This document shows, one piece after another, positions 26,228-34,753 of a DNA stretch of 64,000 bases. A program made the position numbers and the translations under genes. The DNA is taken from the NCBI GenBank assembly GCA_944380285.1, contig CALWGZ010000005.1, forward strand, positions 62,001-126,000, read 5' to 3'. How positions within the stretch are numbered: the first letter of the stretch is position 1; every line of letters starts with the position of its first letter. Origin of the DNA: an uncultured Christensenellaceae bacterium (lineage in GTDB: Bacteria; Bacillota; Clostridia; Christensenellales; UBA3700). Below the pieces are notes generated by a model, which was not told the DNA's origin, did not search any database, and saw only the letters and a list, made by a program, of their open reading frames with translations.

Positions 26228-26458
26228 TCAGTCGTAGATGAAAGGTGCGATATCTTTGAGCAGGTCGTCGCAGTCATCGCTGCCGATCTCGAGCACGACG
26301 GGACGGTTGAGGTCGAGCGAGAAGATGCCGAGGATGGACTTTGCGTCGACGACGTATCTGCCGCTGCGAAGATCGGTGGGGTAGTCGTACGCCGACATGA
26401 TGTTGACGAACTTCTTGACGCTTTCGGTAGTGTTGAGAAGTATGCTTACTGATTTCAT
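26228..26458 (-). CDS. HPr-like protein lacking the catalytic histidine
   Basis: 76 residues with the HPr fold signature GRYVVDAKSILGIFSLDL. Ser41 in KSILG aligns with HPr Ser46, the site modified by HPr kinase. The N-terminal helix region where HPr has His15 reads TESVKKFVNIMSAYD, with no His anywhere in it, so PTS phosphotransfer is not expected. This resembles Crh, a regulatory HPr paralogue that acts as CcpA corepressor when serine-phosphorylated. It is close to hprK (1.5 kb). Confidence 0.82.
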   Translation of the reverse strand: MKSVSILLNTTESVKKFVNIMSAYDYPTDLRSGRYVVDAKSILGIFSLDLNRPVVLEIGSDDCDDLLKDIAPFIYD

Positions 26459-26491
26459 TGAAATTCACTCCCGCAATTTTTTGCAAAATAC

Positions 26492-26520
26492 ATTATACTT
26501 CATCAAATGTCAAAAATCAA
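26492..26520 (-). promoter_or_regulatory. promoter of the HPr-like/DUF4364 operon
   Basis: Minus strand TTGATT (26520-26515), 17-bp spacer, TATAAT (26497-26492). A GCGGGAGTG sequence serves as RBS. Confidence 0.6.
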
Positions 26521-26624
26521 TACTTTTAGGCGAGAATTATTACCGTTTTTAGGACGTTTTGCACGTCGTTTCTGCGTTCGCCGCGCCGCGTTCCGTCCGC
26601 TTCCCACTAGGGAGCGGCAATCGG

Positions 26625-26653
26625 TTGCTATTTCGCCGCCGCTCGTTTATAAT
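26625..26653 (+). promoter_or_regulatory. promoter of the 26673 gene
   Basis: TTGCTA (26625-26630), 17-bp spacer, TATAAT (26648-26653). GGAGG follows at 26663-26667. Confidence 0.7.
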
Positions 26654-26672
26654 ATAGTCACCGGAGGAAAAT

Positions 26673-27383
26673 ATGTCCAAAGAAACGCTTCAAAAGGCTT
26701 ACGCGGGGCTTGCGAGCCGCTGCAACAAATTGGCGAAGTACAAATTTCTGCTTTCGGGGCAATACATCGCCGAAGTGCTGAGATATATCGCTTCCACTCC
26801 CGAACTCATCGGATATGTGTCCGCCTGCAACATGGGCGTCGACTATCGCGCCTGCCTCGCCGAGGCGACCGCGGGCGACTTTTTCAGACTGCCCAAGGAC
26901 GCAAAGACCGCTGTCGCGCTCGTCACCGGGCTCTTGTACGACTTCGACCGCAAGACGATCGGACTGCATCAATTTTTGCGCACCTACTTCAAGGACGACG
27001 ACATCGACAAGTCGTTCGCGATGTTCTGCAACAAGGTCATCACCCCCTATCTTCTCGCGTTCAAAGGCGTGCTCGACGGCGCCGAGGTCGACGCCTCTCC
27101 GACGGCTGTCGACAGACCCGCCGAAGAAGCGGTGCGCGAGACCGTCATCCCCTATATCGCCGCTTTGACCGAGACGGTGATGTCGGACGACTCCCTCGAC
27201 GACGAGGTCAAGGAGGAGTACGTCACTATGCTCGAAGGGCTGTATCTCGCGCTCGAAAGCTCGGGCGTCAAGCTGATCAAAGTCGTCTGGATGGGTATGA
27301 AGGCGATCATGGGCGACTACCGCGGCGGCGCGTCCTATCTCAAATCCATCGAAAATGTGATGAAGAGTTACGCTCTTCTTTGA
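26673..27383 (+). CDS. Conserved-looking helical protein of unknown function
   Basis: 236 residues, predicted almost wholly helical, soluble, no signal peptide. Recognisable features are only a basic N-terminus, a central GLLYDFDRKTIGLHQFLRTYF stretch (about 86-106) and acidic SDDSLDDEVKEEYVTMLEGL (about 170-189). No family named. It has a good promoter, RBS and terminator, so it is a single-gene unit. Codon use matches neighbours. Confidence 0.75.
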   Translation: MSKETLQKAYAGLASRCNKLAKYKFLLSGQYIAEVLRYIASTPELIGYVSACNMGVDYRACLAEATAGDFFRLPKDAKTAVALVTGLLYDFDRKTIGLHQFLRTYFKDDDIDKSFAMFCNKVITPYLLAFKGVLDGAEVDASPTAVDRPAEEAVRETVIPYIAALTETVMSDDSLDDEVKEEYVTMLEGLYLALESSGVKLIKVVWMGMKAIMGDYRGGASYLKSIENVMKSYALL

Positions 27384-27400
27384 GGGGGAACCCTTTAAGT

Positions 27401-27430
27401 TCCGCGCTCCCTTTGGGGCGCGGACTTTTT
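27401..27430 (+). terminator. intrinsic terminator after the 26673 gene
   Basis: TCCGCGCTCC-CTTT-GGGGCGCGGA hairpin, then C and five T. It lies beside a TTGAGGGGGAACCC arm (27380-27393) shared with the 25600 inverted repeat. Confidence 0.8.
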
Positions 27431-27511
27431 CACCGCTTTGGACGGATCTTTTGCAATCTTTTACGCCGTCTGTCGCTTGCATACCGGCAGGTAAGCGGCG
27501 TTCCACACGGC

Positions 27512-27626
27512 GCAAAATCTTTGCAAAATCTCTCGCCCAAAGCTACTTGGTTCTATCTGACAAATTAGTCTGCTTCGATCTGTGATTAAGTGGTGTGGCG
27601 GCGAACCGGTTCCCCGGGGTACTCCC
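27512..27626 (+). repeat. Direct repeat E, copy E1
   Basis: 115 bp, repeated at 27991-28105. The first 65 bp (from GCAAAATCTTTGC to AGTCTGCTTC) differ at one position. The rest shares GGCGAA, GGTTCCCCGGGG and ACTCCC. Confidence 0.85.
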
Positions 27627-27646
27627 CCTCCAACGCGGCATTTTCT

Positions 27647-27813
27647 GTTCCGCACCACCTTTGGGGTGCGGCTCAGTTCACCGCTTTAAGCGGCTCGTTT
27701 GGGCATCTTTGCGCCTCTCGGAACGCTTAGGTACCATTGAGGTACACCTCGCAACCCTTTTGGCGCAAACCTGCACCAAGTCGCTCGCTTAAAGCTGCTT
27801 GGTTCTGTTTATC
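27647..27813 (-). repeat. Dispersed repeat B, copy B2
   Basis: Reverse-complement homologue of 9881-10047 over about 167 bp with the same landmarks in the same order. Between the two copies, stem positions differ in a way that keeps the CCGCACC/GGTGCGG hairpin. Confidence 0.75.
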
Positions 27814-27858
27814 TAAAGAGTTCTATGTCAAATTTTAGCGCGGTCATTCGACGAGGGC

Positions 27859-27902
27859 GTAATCGTATCTCGCCCAAGCGCGGTTGGGCGAGATGTAATC
27901 GT
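27859..27902. repeat. hairpin flanked by GTAATCGT repeats
   Basis: Perfect 11-bp stem ATCTCGCCCAA/TTGGGCGAGAT with a 6-nt loop, bordered on both sides by GTAATCGT in direct orientation. The design recalls the ATTTCAC-linked hairpins at 10201-10350. Confidence 0.6.
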
Positions 27903-27990
27903 AACCTTATACACAAAAAGCTACTTTTCATTTTGACTTTTGATATGCGGATAATGTTATGATATACAACTATGCTGCCTCCACGAGGCC

Positions 27991-28105
27991 GTAAAATCTT
28001 TGCAAAATCTCTCGCCCAAAGCTACTTGGTTCTATCTGACAAATTAGTCTGCTTCAATCAGAAATTATATGGTTTAGCGGCGAAATGGTTCCCCGGGGCA
28101 CTCCC
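27991..28105 (+). repeat. Direct repeat E, copy E2
   Basis: Second copy of the 115-bp repeat, 479 bp after E1. Bases 28106-28299, up to dnaG, hold only an AT-rich stretch with GAGCATTGAGCATTGTGCATT and no clear promoter. Confidence 0.85.
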
Positions 28106-28299
28106 TTCAATCTCAGAAAAGCTGTCAAGAGGCTGAGCGCATATTTTTCAAAAATTCAAAAGTCGGAATGCGTTGTGGTGCGCGAAGCGGAACCGACAAT
28201 TGAGCATTGAGCATTGTGCATTTTGCATTAAAAAATATATTTTTATGCGCGTTGCGGGGGAGAAATGCGTTTTGCGTCGTATTTATTTATTGAGAGCTT

Positions 28300-30036
28300 A
28301 TGAAAGAACAGACTTTTTCGGAATGGATAGATCAACTCAAATCCCGTGTAGGGATCGTTGAGTTGGTCGGCAGCTATGTCTCGCTCGAGCGCAAGGGCTC
28401 GAGATATTGGGCGTGCTGTCCCTTTCATCACGAAAAGACCCCATCGTTCACCGTTGACGAAACGCGCAATTCGTACTATTGCTTCGGCTGTCATGTCGGA
28501 GGCGATTGCATACGCTTTGTCATGGACATCGAGAACGTCGACTTCATGAGTGCGTGCAAGCTGCTCGCAAAGCGCGTCGGCATGGAGATGCCCGAGTTCA
28601 AATCGCGCCGCGACGGCTCGCAGGACGTGCGCCGCAAAAAGGAGAGGCTGTACGAGATGATGAAGGACGCGGCGAGGTATTACCGCTCCAATTTCGACGG
28701 CAAAGAGGGCGCGCCGGCAAGGGAATATCTGGCGGGAAGAGGCATCGGCGAAAACACTGCGCGGGCGTTCGGCATAGGCTATTCGACCGGCTATCGCGGG
28801 CTTGTGACCAAGCTCAAAAGCCTCGGCTATCTCGAGATCGAGATGGTTGAGGCAGGGCTCGTCGACCAAAGGGACGGCGACGTCTACGACGCGATGGCGG
28901 GAAGGCTGATCGTCCCCATCATCGACGGCATGAAGAGGATCATCGCGTTCGGCGGCAGGGTGCTGGTCAAGGACAAGCTGCCCAAATACAAAAATACGCG
29001 CGACACGATCTTGTTCGACAAGTCAAACGAGCTGTTCGGACAGGACACCGTCAAGAGGCTCCGAATGACCCAGCCCGTCAACGACCTCATCGTCGTCGAG
29101 GGCTATATGGACGTCATCTCGCTGTGGCAGGCGGGCGTCAAGAACGCCGTCGCGTCGATGGGCACCGCGCTCACGCAAAGGCAGGCGGCGATCCTCAAAA
29201 GATATTGCGACAAGGTCTACATCTGCTACGACGGCGATGCCGCCGGTCAAAAGGCGACGGTCAGGGGCTTGGACATCCTGCACTCGCAGGGGCTCGACGT
29301 GCGCGTCGTGTCGCTGCCCGAAGGACTCGATCCCGACGAGTTCGTCCGCAAGTACGGCGCGGACGGCTACATCGCCCAGCTCGTCAAGGCAAAGCCGCTC
29401 TATGAGTTCAAACTGTCCCATCTCGCCGAGGGGTACGACATGTCCGTCGCGGACGAGCAGGGCAAGTACGTCGTCGCCGCGGTTGCGGTGTTGCGCGAAC
29501 TCAAAAATCCCGCGCAGATGGACGCGTACATACCGCTCGTCGCAAAGCTGAGCAGACTTTCCGAACAGACGGTGCGCCGTCAATTGATGTCGGGCGGAGA
29601 CTTCGAGGCGACCGCGACCGATGTCAAACGGCTGAGCGGCGACCGCAAGGACGGGGTGTATCACAAGGCTATGCGCTATGTGCTGTACGCGCTGTGCGGA
29701 GGCTTGCCCGACGCGAAGGTCGAAGAGGATCTTTCGCCGTACATAGAGGACGATGACCACGCCAAGATCTATGACGAGATACGCAAGGGCGAGATGACGA
29801 CCGACGATCTGTCCGCGCTCGCGGCGACGATGCCCGAGGCGGAGAGAGTGCTCGCCGAAGGGCGCAAGGTGTCCGAAAAGGTCGCCGAGGTCTACTTTGA
29901 AGACTGCGTGAAGAAATTGCGCGAACTGTACGCAAAAAAGGAGCGCAAGGCGTTGCTCGAAAGCTACAACGCCGAGACCGATCCGATCGAGAAGGCAAAG
30001 ATCCTCGATAGGCTGAACAAGACGAAAAACAAGTGA
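28300..30036 (+). CDS. dnaG: DNA primase DnaG
   Basis: 578 residues. The zinc domain has Cys40, His43, Cys61 and Cys64 ([22 protein letters not shown]). The TOPRIM core has VVEGYMDVI (Glu267) and [10 protein letters not shown] (Asp311, Asp313). A C-terminal helicase-interaction region (about 430-578) completes it. It makes RNA primers for replication. The RBS is weak (GAGAG). First gene of the macromolecular synthesis cluster dnaG-rpoD. Confidence 0.97.
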   Translation: MKEQTFSEWIDQLKSRVGIVELVGSYVSLERKGSRYWACCPFHHEKTPSFTVDETRNSYYCFGCHVGGDCIRFVMDIENVDFMSACKLLAKRVGMEMPEFKSRRDGSQDVRRKKERLYEMMKDAARYYRSNFDGKEGAPAREYLAGRGIGENTARAFGIGYSTGYRGLVTKLKSLGYLEIEMVEAGLVDQRDGDVYDAMAGRLIVPIIDGMKRIIAFGGRVLVKDKLPKYKNTRDTILFDKSNELFGQDTVKRLRMTQPVNDLIVVEGYMDVISLWQAGVKNAVASMGTALTQRQAAILKRYCDKVYICYDGDAAGQKATVRGLDILHSQGLDVRVVSLPEGLDPDEFVRKYGADGYIAQLVKAKPLYEFKLSHLAEGYDMSVADEQGKYVVAAVAVLRELKNPAQMDAYIPLVAKLSRLSEQTVRRQLMSGGDFEATATDVKRLSGDRKDGVYHKAMRYVLYALCGGLPDAKVEEDLSPYIEDDDHAKIYDEIRKGEMTTDDLSALAATMPEAERVLAEGRKVSEKVAEVYFEDCVKKLRELYAKKERKALLESYNAETDPIEKAKILDRLNKTKNK

Positions 30037-30067
30037 GGCGAAAGCCGCATCATATACAGGAGAGATC

Positions 30068-31159
30068 ATGGACGAAAATCAAAAACAAGAGCAAAACGAG
30101 CAAAAAAAGACTCCGCGCGAAGAGAAGATCGACGCCGAGGTCGCCAAGCTCATCGCCGGCGCCAACGGCGGTAAGCTGACCGACGAGGAGATCAACGACA
30201 AACTCGGCAGGCTCGACCTCGACATCACCGAGATGGAAAACGTCTACAACCGCATCAAGCAGGCGGGCGTGACCATCGAAGAGGCGCCTTCGCTCGACGA
30301 AAAGCTCGCTCTCGACACGTTGGACAGCGCGACCGACGACTCGGTCAAGATGTATCTCAAAGATATCGGACAGGTGCCGCTTTTGACCTCCGAAGAGGAA
30401 AAGGACCTCGCCGAGAGGATGTCCAAGGGCGACGAAGAGGCGAAAAAGCGCCTCAGCGAAGCCAACCTCAGGCTCGTCGTCTCCATCGCCAAGAGATATG
30501 TCGGCAGAGGCATGCAGTTCCTCGACCTCATCCAAGAGGGCAATCTCGGGTTGATGAAGGCGGTCGACAAGTTCGACCACACCAAGGGCTTCAAGTTCTC
30601 GACCTACGCGACGTGGTGGATCAGACAGTCCATCACCCGCGCGATCGCCGACCAGGCGCGCACCATCCGCATCCCGGTGCATATGGTCGAGACCATCAAC
30701 AAGACGGGCAGGGTCGTCAGACAGCTGATGCAGACCCTCGGCCGCGAACCGACGCCGGCGGAGATCGCCGAAGAGATGGGCGTGCCCGAAGAGAAGGTCA
30801 TCGAGATCCAGAAGATCGCGCAAGACCCCGTCTCGCTCGAGACGCCTATCGGCGAGGAAGAAGACAGCCACCTCGGAGATTTCATCGAGGACAACAGCGC
30901 CGCGTCCCCTGCCGAAAAGGCGGAATCGCGCATGCTCCGCGAGCAGCTGCTCCAAGTGCTCGACACCCTCACTCCGCGCGAGAACGAGGTGCTGTTGATG
31001 AGATACGGCTTGCGCGACGGCAGACCCAAGACCCTCGAAGAGGTGGGCAAGGAGTTCAACGTCACCCGTGAGAGGATACGTCAGATCGAGGCGAAGGCGC
31101 TGCGCAAATTGCGCCATCCAAACCGCACGAAGCGCCTCAGAGATTACATGGGCAAGTGA
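30068..31159 (+). CDS. rpoD: Primary sigma factor RpoD/SigA
   Basis: 363 residues, the compact Gram-positive form with a short region 1.1. Region 1.2 is [17 protein letters not shown]. Region 2 has [24 protein letters not shown] text and [14 protein letters not shown] for -10 melting and recognition. Region 3 has [12 protein letters not shown]. Region 4 has [23 protein letters not shown], the -35 helix-turn-helix. It explains the TTGACA/TATAAT promoters found throughout the window. CAGGAG lies 7 nt before the ATG. Confidence 0.98.
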   Translation: MDENQKQEQNEQKKTPREEKIDAEVAKLIAGANGGKLTDEEINDKLGRLDLDITEMENVYNRIKQAGVTIEEAPSLDEKLALDTLDSATDDSVKMYLKDIGQVPLLTSEEEKDLAERMSKGDEEAKKRLSEANLRLVVSIAKRYVGRGMQFLDLIQEGNLGLMKAVDKFDHTKGFKFSTYATWWIRQSITRAIADQARTIRIPVHMVETINKTGRVVRQLMQTLGREPTPAEIAEEMGVPEEKVIEIQKIAQDPVSLETPIGEEEDSHLGDFIEDNSAASPAEKAESRMLREQLLQVLDTLTPRENEVLLMRYGLRDGRPKTLEEVGKEFNVTRERIRQIEAKALRKLRHPNRTKRLRDYMGK

Positions 31160-31160
31160 C

Positions 31161-31811
31161 GTGAAAGGGCTCGGCAAAAGGCTTGGCGCGGCGCTCGGGC
31201 TCATCGACTGCGACACGCTTGCCGACGTCGGATGCGATCACGGCAAGGCGGGGATCGCGGCGATCAGGACGGGCAGAGCCAAGCGCGTCATCCTGACCGA
31301 CATCAGCGAAAAGAGCCTGTCCAAGGCGCGCGCGAGCGCCGAATATTTCGGCATCGACGCCGATTGCCGGGTGGGCGACGGCATGACCGTGCTCGCGCCC
31401 GGCGAGGCGGACTGCGTGCTCATCGCCGGCATGGGCGGCAACGAGATCATGCACATCTTGGACGAAGGGCTGGGCAAGTGCGACGACTATGTGCTGCTCG
31501 CCCATCGCGACGCCCCCAAGCTGAGGATCTATCTTGCAAAGAGAGGCTTCCGTCTGCGTGCGGACACCGTCGTCAAAGACGGAGGCAAGTTCTACAATGT
31601 GCTCGCCGCCGAGAGGGGCGAGGGAGCCGTGCCGACGGGCGCGGCGCTGTGGCTGGGCGGCGACATTCCGCCGTCTGCGGACAGAGAGGAATATCTCGAA
31701 TATATGCACGGCAAATATGCGGCGATCGCGGCGCGCGCGACGGATCGACCGTCCAAAGCCGCGGCGCTCGAAGTGTTGGACGCGGTGCGCAAGGCAAAGG
31801 AGGAATTATGA
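31161..31811 (+). CDS. trmK: tRNA (adenine22-N1)-methyltransferase TrmK
   Basis: 216 residues. SAM-binding motif LADVGCDHGKAGI near the N-terminus, VILTDISEKSLSKA, then VLIAGMGGNEIMHIL with the catalytic-region signature of the TrmK/YqfN family. It methylates A22 of tRNA-Ser/Leu type substrates. The start is taken as GTG at 31161, one base after the rpoD stop; no better start exists in frame without extending into rpoD. The stop overlaps nif3. Confidence 0.9.
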   Translation: MKGLGKRLGAALGLIDCDTLADVGCDHGKAGIAAIRTGRAKRVILTDISEKSLSKARASAEYFGIDADCRVGDGMTVLAPGEADCVLIAGMGGNEIMHILDEGLGKCDDYVLLAHRDAPKLRIYLAKRGFRLRADTVVKDGGKFYNVLAAERGEGAVPTGAALWLGGDIPPSADREEYLEYMHGKYAAIAARATDRPSKAAALEVLDAVRKAKEEL

Positions 31812-32593
31812 AGATAGCGGAGCTCATCGAACTCATCGACGGGTTTGCGCCCTATTCCGCGCAGGCGGAATATGACAACAGCGGGCTGTGTCTCGGCGAC
31901 CCCGAAGAGCAGATCGACGCGGTGCTGCTGACGACGGACGTCACGCCCGAGGTCGTCGAAGAGGCGCTCGATCGCGGCTGCAACGTCATCCTCAGTCACC
32001 ATCCGGTGATCTTCGGTCCGCTCAAAGCGATCACGCCTGCGGACGGGATGAGGAGCGAGGTGCTGATCAAGGCGATCAAGGCGGACGTCGCGCTCATCTC
32101 CGCTCACACCAATCTGGACGCGTGCGACGGCGGTCTCAACGACCGCGTCGCGACCATGCTCGGACTGCAATCGATCGAAGGCGAGGGCACTTTCGCCCGC
32201 GTCGGAGAGCTGGAATCGGACGCGACGGCGACGCTCGAAGAATATGCGGCGTTCGTGTCCGAAAAGCTGGGCGACCCCACCGTGCGTTATGTCGGCGACG
32301 GAGGAAGGCTCGTCCAAAAGGTCGCGGTCAGCACGGGCGCGGGCGGCAGGGACGGAGAGCTGTTCTCTCGGCTCATAGCGCAGCGCGTAGACGTGCTTGT
32401 CACCGCGGAAGTCAAACATAACCTCGCACTCGAGGCGAAAAACGCCGGGCTCGGCGTCATCGAGTGCACTCACCACGCGACCGAGAGGTGCGCGGTCAAA
32501 ATTCTCGGCGAATTGCTGCAAGACGCGGGCGTCGAGCACTATATCAGCGAAAAAGACGAAGATCCGTATCACGCGATCGACGAAAAGGAGTAA
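31808..32593 (+). CDS. Nif3-like dinuclear metal center protein (YqfO)
   Basis: 261 residues. Metal ligands in SHHPVIF, SAHTNLD, and C-terminal EVKHN and THHATER. The proteins form toroidal hexamers with two metals per subunit. The family is annotated as GTP cyclohydrolase 1 type 2, though the physiological role is unsettled. This is the short form, without the central PII-like/CutA insertion of Bacillus YqfO (about 370 residues). TrmK-Nif3 is a conserved Firmicutes pair. Confidence 0.92.
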   Translation: MKIAELIELIDGFAPYSAQAEYDNSGLCLGDPEEQIDAVLLTTDVTPEVVEEALDRGCNVILSHHPVIFGPLKAITPADGMRSEVLIKAIKADVALISAHTNLDACDGGLNDRVATMLGLQSIEGEGTFARVGELESDATATLEEYAAFVSEKLGDPTVRYVGDGGRLVQKVAVSTGAGGRDGELFSRLIAQRVDVLVTAEVKHNLALEAKNAGLGVIECTHHATERCAVKILGELLQDAGVEHYISEKDEDPYHAIDEKE

Positions 32594-32595
32594 AT

Positions 32596-33309
32596 ATGGA
32601 CATTCAGACGATTTTGGACTATCAAAGCCTCGATTTCGAAAAGGTGAAGATCAACCGCCAGCTCGCCAAGAGCGACGAATACGTCAGGTATACGCGCGCC
32701 AACGAGGCTACGAAGAAGTCGGTCGACAACGTCGCCAAGATGAGCACGCGCGCCGCGCAGCTCTTTGCCAAAGCCGAAGAGATCGCCGCGCAGTTCGAGG
32801 CGGCGAGCAAGGAATACGACGAAATCGCCGGCGCCGCCGAGGGGCTGGAACAAGACCTCAAACGCGCGGAATTTTATGACAAATCGCTCGAAAGCCTTTC
32901 GGGCAAGCTCGAACAGCTCGAAAAAGAGGCGTCTGCCGTCGCGACCGAATTGAGCGCGCTGAGCAAGGATGGCGAGGCGGAGATCGCATCCGCGAACAAG
33001 AACGCCGCGCTCGCAAAGAGCTGCAAGGGCAAAGTCGACGAACTCAAAGCGCAGTTTGCGACCAAACTCGACGAGATCAGCGCCAAACAGCGCGAACTCG
33101 AAGAAAAGGCGGATCCGCAGCTTTTGAGCATATATCGCAACGCGCGCAAACAGGTGAAGAGTTTCCCTGTCATAGTCGCGCTCCGCGACGAAAAACTCTG
33201 CGGCTGCGGCATCGAGCTGTCGGGCGCGGAGCTGGGCAAACTCAAGGACGGCGAGCCGTTCGTCACATGTCCGACCTGCGGCAGGCTGGTCTACAAACCT
33301 CAGCAATGA
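32596..33309 (+). CDS. Coiled-coil protein with C-terminal C4 zinc ribbon
   Basis: 237 residues. A long coiled coil (about 15-180, Ala/Glu/Lys rich heptads) is followed by GCGIELSG and FVTCPTCGRLVY. The visible ribbon is C-G-C at about 206-208 plus CPTC. This fits the zf-RING_7/DUF164-type family found next to nif3 in many bacteria, function undefined. The first Cys pair is CGC rather than CxxC, a possible variant ligand spacing. Confidence 0.8.
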   Translation: MDIQTILDYQSLDFEKVKINRQLAKSDEYVRYTRANEATKKSVDNVAKMSTRAAQLFAKAEEIAAQFEAASKEYDEIAGAAEGLEQDLKRAEFYDKSLESLSGKLEQLEKEASAVATELSALSKDGEAEIASANKNAALAKSCKGKVDELKAQFATKLDEISAKQRELEEKADPQLLSIYRNARKQVKSFPVIVALRDEKLCGCGIELSGAELGKLKDGEPFVTCPTCGRLVYKPQQ

Positions 33310-33851
33310 AACAAAAAGGCAAGAAAAACGAGCGCGCGGCGATCGCCGTCGCGCTCGCGGTCTCGATAGTGCTCATCGTCGTCCCCATCGTCGTGTTGGA
33401 GACCGTCGACAAGGAAAAGCTCGCGTCTTTCGAGATGTCGCTCATCCTGATCGCGGTTGCAGGCGTCGCGGTGTTCGGGTTCGCGCTGCTCGCGCTGGGC
33501 AGATATGTCGGCAAGCGCGCCGCGCTCACTTCGGGCAAACGCGTGACGGCGACCTATGTCGGCTGCGAGTGCAAGGCGAGCACGTCCTCGAAAGAATTTT
33601 ATTCCGTCACCTATTCATATACGGACGGCGGAGGCGAGACGATGACTTGGACGAGTTCGCCGCTTTACAGCTGGGACGAGGCGCTCGCGCTCAAATTCGA
33701 AGAAGAGTTCGAGATCGCGCTGATGGGGCGCAAGAGCTACATCACCGCCGACCTCTCGGCGCTCGTCGTCAAGCATATGAGCGAGATCGGCGAGTACAAA
33801 TCCGCCTACATGAAGGCGTACCGCGACTACCATTCGGGCGAGAACAGATGA
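33306..33851 (+). CDS. Two-helix membrane protein with outer beta domain
   Basis: 181 residues. A basic N-terminus is followed by membrane helices at about 10-32 and 43-66. The rest (about 78-181) is a soluble domain with VTATYVGCECKAST and FYSVTYSYTDGGGETMTWTSS, a beta-rich pattern like DUF3592-type proteins. The family is uncertain. The start overlaps the zinc ribbon stop (ATGA), and its own stop overlaps the methyltransferase start. Confidence 0.7.
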   Translation: MKQKGKKNERAAIAVALAVSIVLIVVPIVVLETVDKEKLASFEMSLILIAVAGVAVFGFALLALGRYVGKRAALTSGKRVTATYVGCECKASTSSKEFYSVTYSYTDGGGETMTWTSSPLYSWDEALALKFEEEFEIALMGRKSYITADLSALVVKHMSEIGEYKSAYMKAYRDYHSGENR

Positions 33852-34603
33852 ACATAGAGTGGGACAGCAAGACATACGGCGAAAAGTGCGCGTTCGTCGG
33901 CGAGTACGGCAAAGGGGTCGTCGACCTGCTGAGCGTGCCGCCGGGGGCGCGCGTGCTCGATCTGGGCTGCGGCAGAGGGGAGCTGACCGCCTATCTTGCG
34001 CAAAGAGGCTGGAACGCCGAGGGCATGGACGCGTCGAAGGCGCAGCTCGCCGACGCGAAAAGGCGGTTCCCCGAAATCGTGTTTTTCGAGGGCGACATCA
34101 CGTCGTTCGAGGTCGAAAAGAGGTATGACGCCGTCTTTTCCAACGCCGTTTTGCATTGGATAGACAAAGACAGTCAGCCGGACGCGCTCGCGCACGTCCG
34201 CGCCGCGTTGAAGACGGGCGGAGAGTTTGTGTTCGAGATGGGCGGCAAAGGCAACGCCGCCGCTATCCACGCCGCGCTCAAAGAGGAGATCCTCGCAAGG
34301 GGCGGGACATACCGCCACGACTTCTTTTTCCCCGACGAGGCGGAGTATTCCGCGCTGCTCGAAGCCGCGGGGTTTGAGGTGAGATACGCGTCGCTCTTTG
34401 AAAGACCGACGCCGCTCAAAGGCGAGGACGGTATCGCCGATTGGATAGGCGTGTTCGCGAAGAACGAGCTGTCCGGACTGCCCGAGGGACAGCGCCGCGC
34501 CGCCGCGCTCGCCGCGCAGGAGAGGCTGAAAGGCGCGCTGTTTGCGGACGGAATATGGACGGCGGACTATGTGCGGCTGCGGATGAAAGCGGTCGCGGTG
34601 TGA
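33848..34603 (+). CDS. Class I SAM-dependent methyltransferase (trans-aconitate methyltransferase-like)
   Basis: 251 residues. Motif I VLDLGCGRGELT, acidic loop GMDASKAQLADAK, post-motif VFFEGDI, and FSNAVLHWIDKD, which is characteristic of the Tam/methyltransferase-11 group. The substrate is unknown; a small carboxylic acid is only one possibility. Last gene of the dnaG operon before a terminator. Confidence 0.85.
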   Translation: MNIEWDSKTYGEKCAFVGEYGKGVVDLLSVPPGARVLDLGCGRGELTAYLAQRGWNAEGMDASKAQLADAKRRFPEIVFFEGDITSFEVEKRYDAVFSNAVLHWIDKDSQPDALAHVRAALKTGGEFVFEMGGKGNAAAIHAALKEEILARGGTYRHDFFFPDEAEYSALLEAAGFEVRYASLFERPTPLKGEDGIADWIGVFAKNELSGLPEGQRRAAALAAQERLKGALFADGIWTADYVRLRMKAVAV

Positions 34604-34620
34604 CATTTTGCGAAAAGTTG

Positions 34621-34648
34621 CGCGCCTCGCGTGAGCGGGGCGCGTTTT
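34621..34648 (+). terminator. intrinsic terminator closing the dnaG cluster
   Basis: 10-bp stem CGCGCCTCGC/GCGGGGCGCG with a GTGA loop (one T-G pair), followed by four T. Confidence 0.8.
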
Positions 34649-34693
34649 GCATGACACTATTTTGCGATATATGCAAAAAAATGTTCGATACGC

Positions 34694-34722
34694 TTGACTT
34701 TGCGCGCACTAAGTAATATATT
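34694..34722 (+). promoter_or_regulatory. promoter of the ilv operon
   Basis: TTGACT (34694-34699), 17-bp spacer, TATATT (34717-34722). The leader is only about 25 nt, so there is no room for a T-box or leader peptide. Confidence 0.7.
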
Positions 34723-34753
34723 ATTTATAATAATTTATCGGCGAGAGGAACTT

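Noticed and set aside
26491..26513. TTGACA next to TATAAT upstream of the HPr-like gene
   Set aside because: The spacer is only 10 bp; TTGATT with a 17-bp spacer is the better -35.
27384..28299. Small ORFs in the repeat block (for example 27595-27792)
   Set aside because: They follow repeat copies, change frame between copies, and lack RBS and family motifs.
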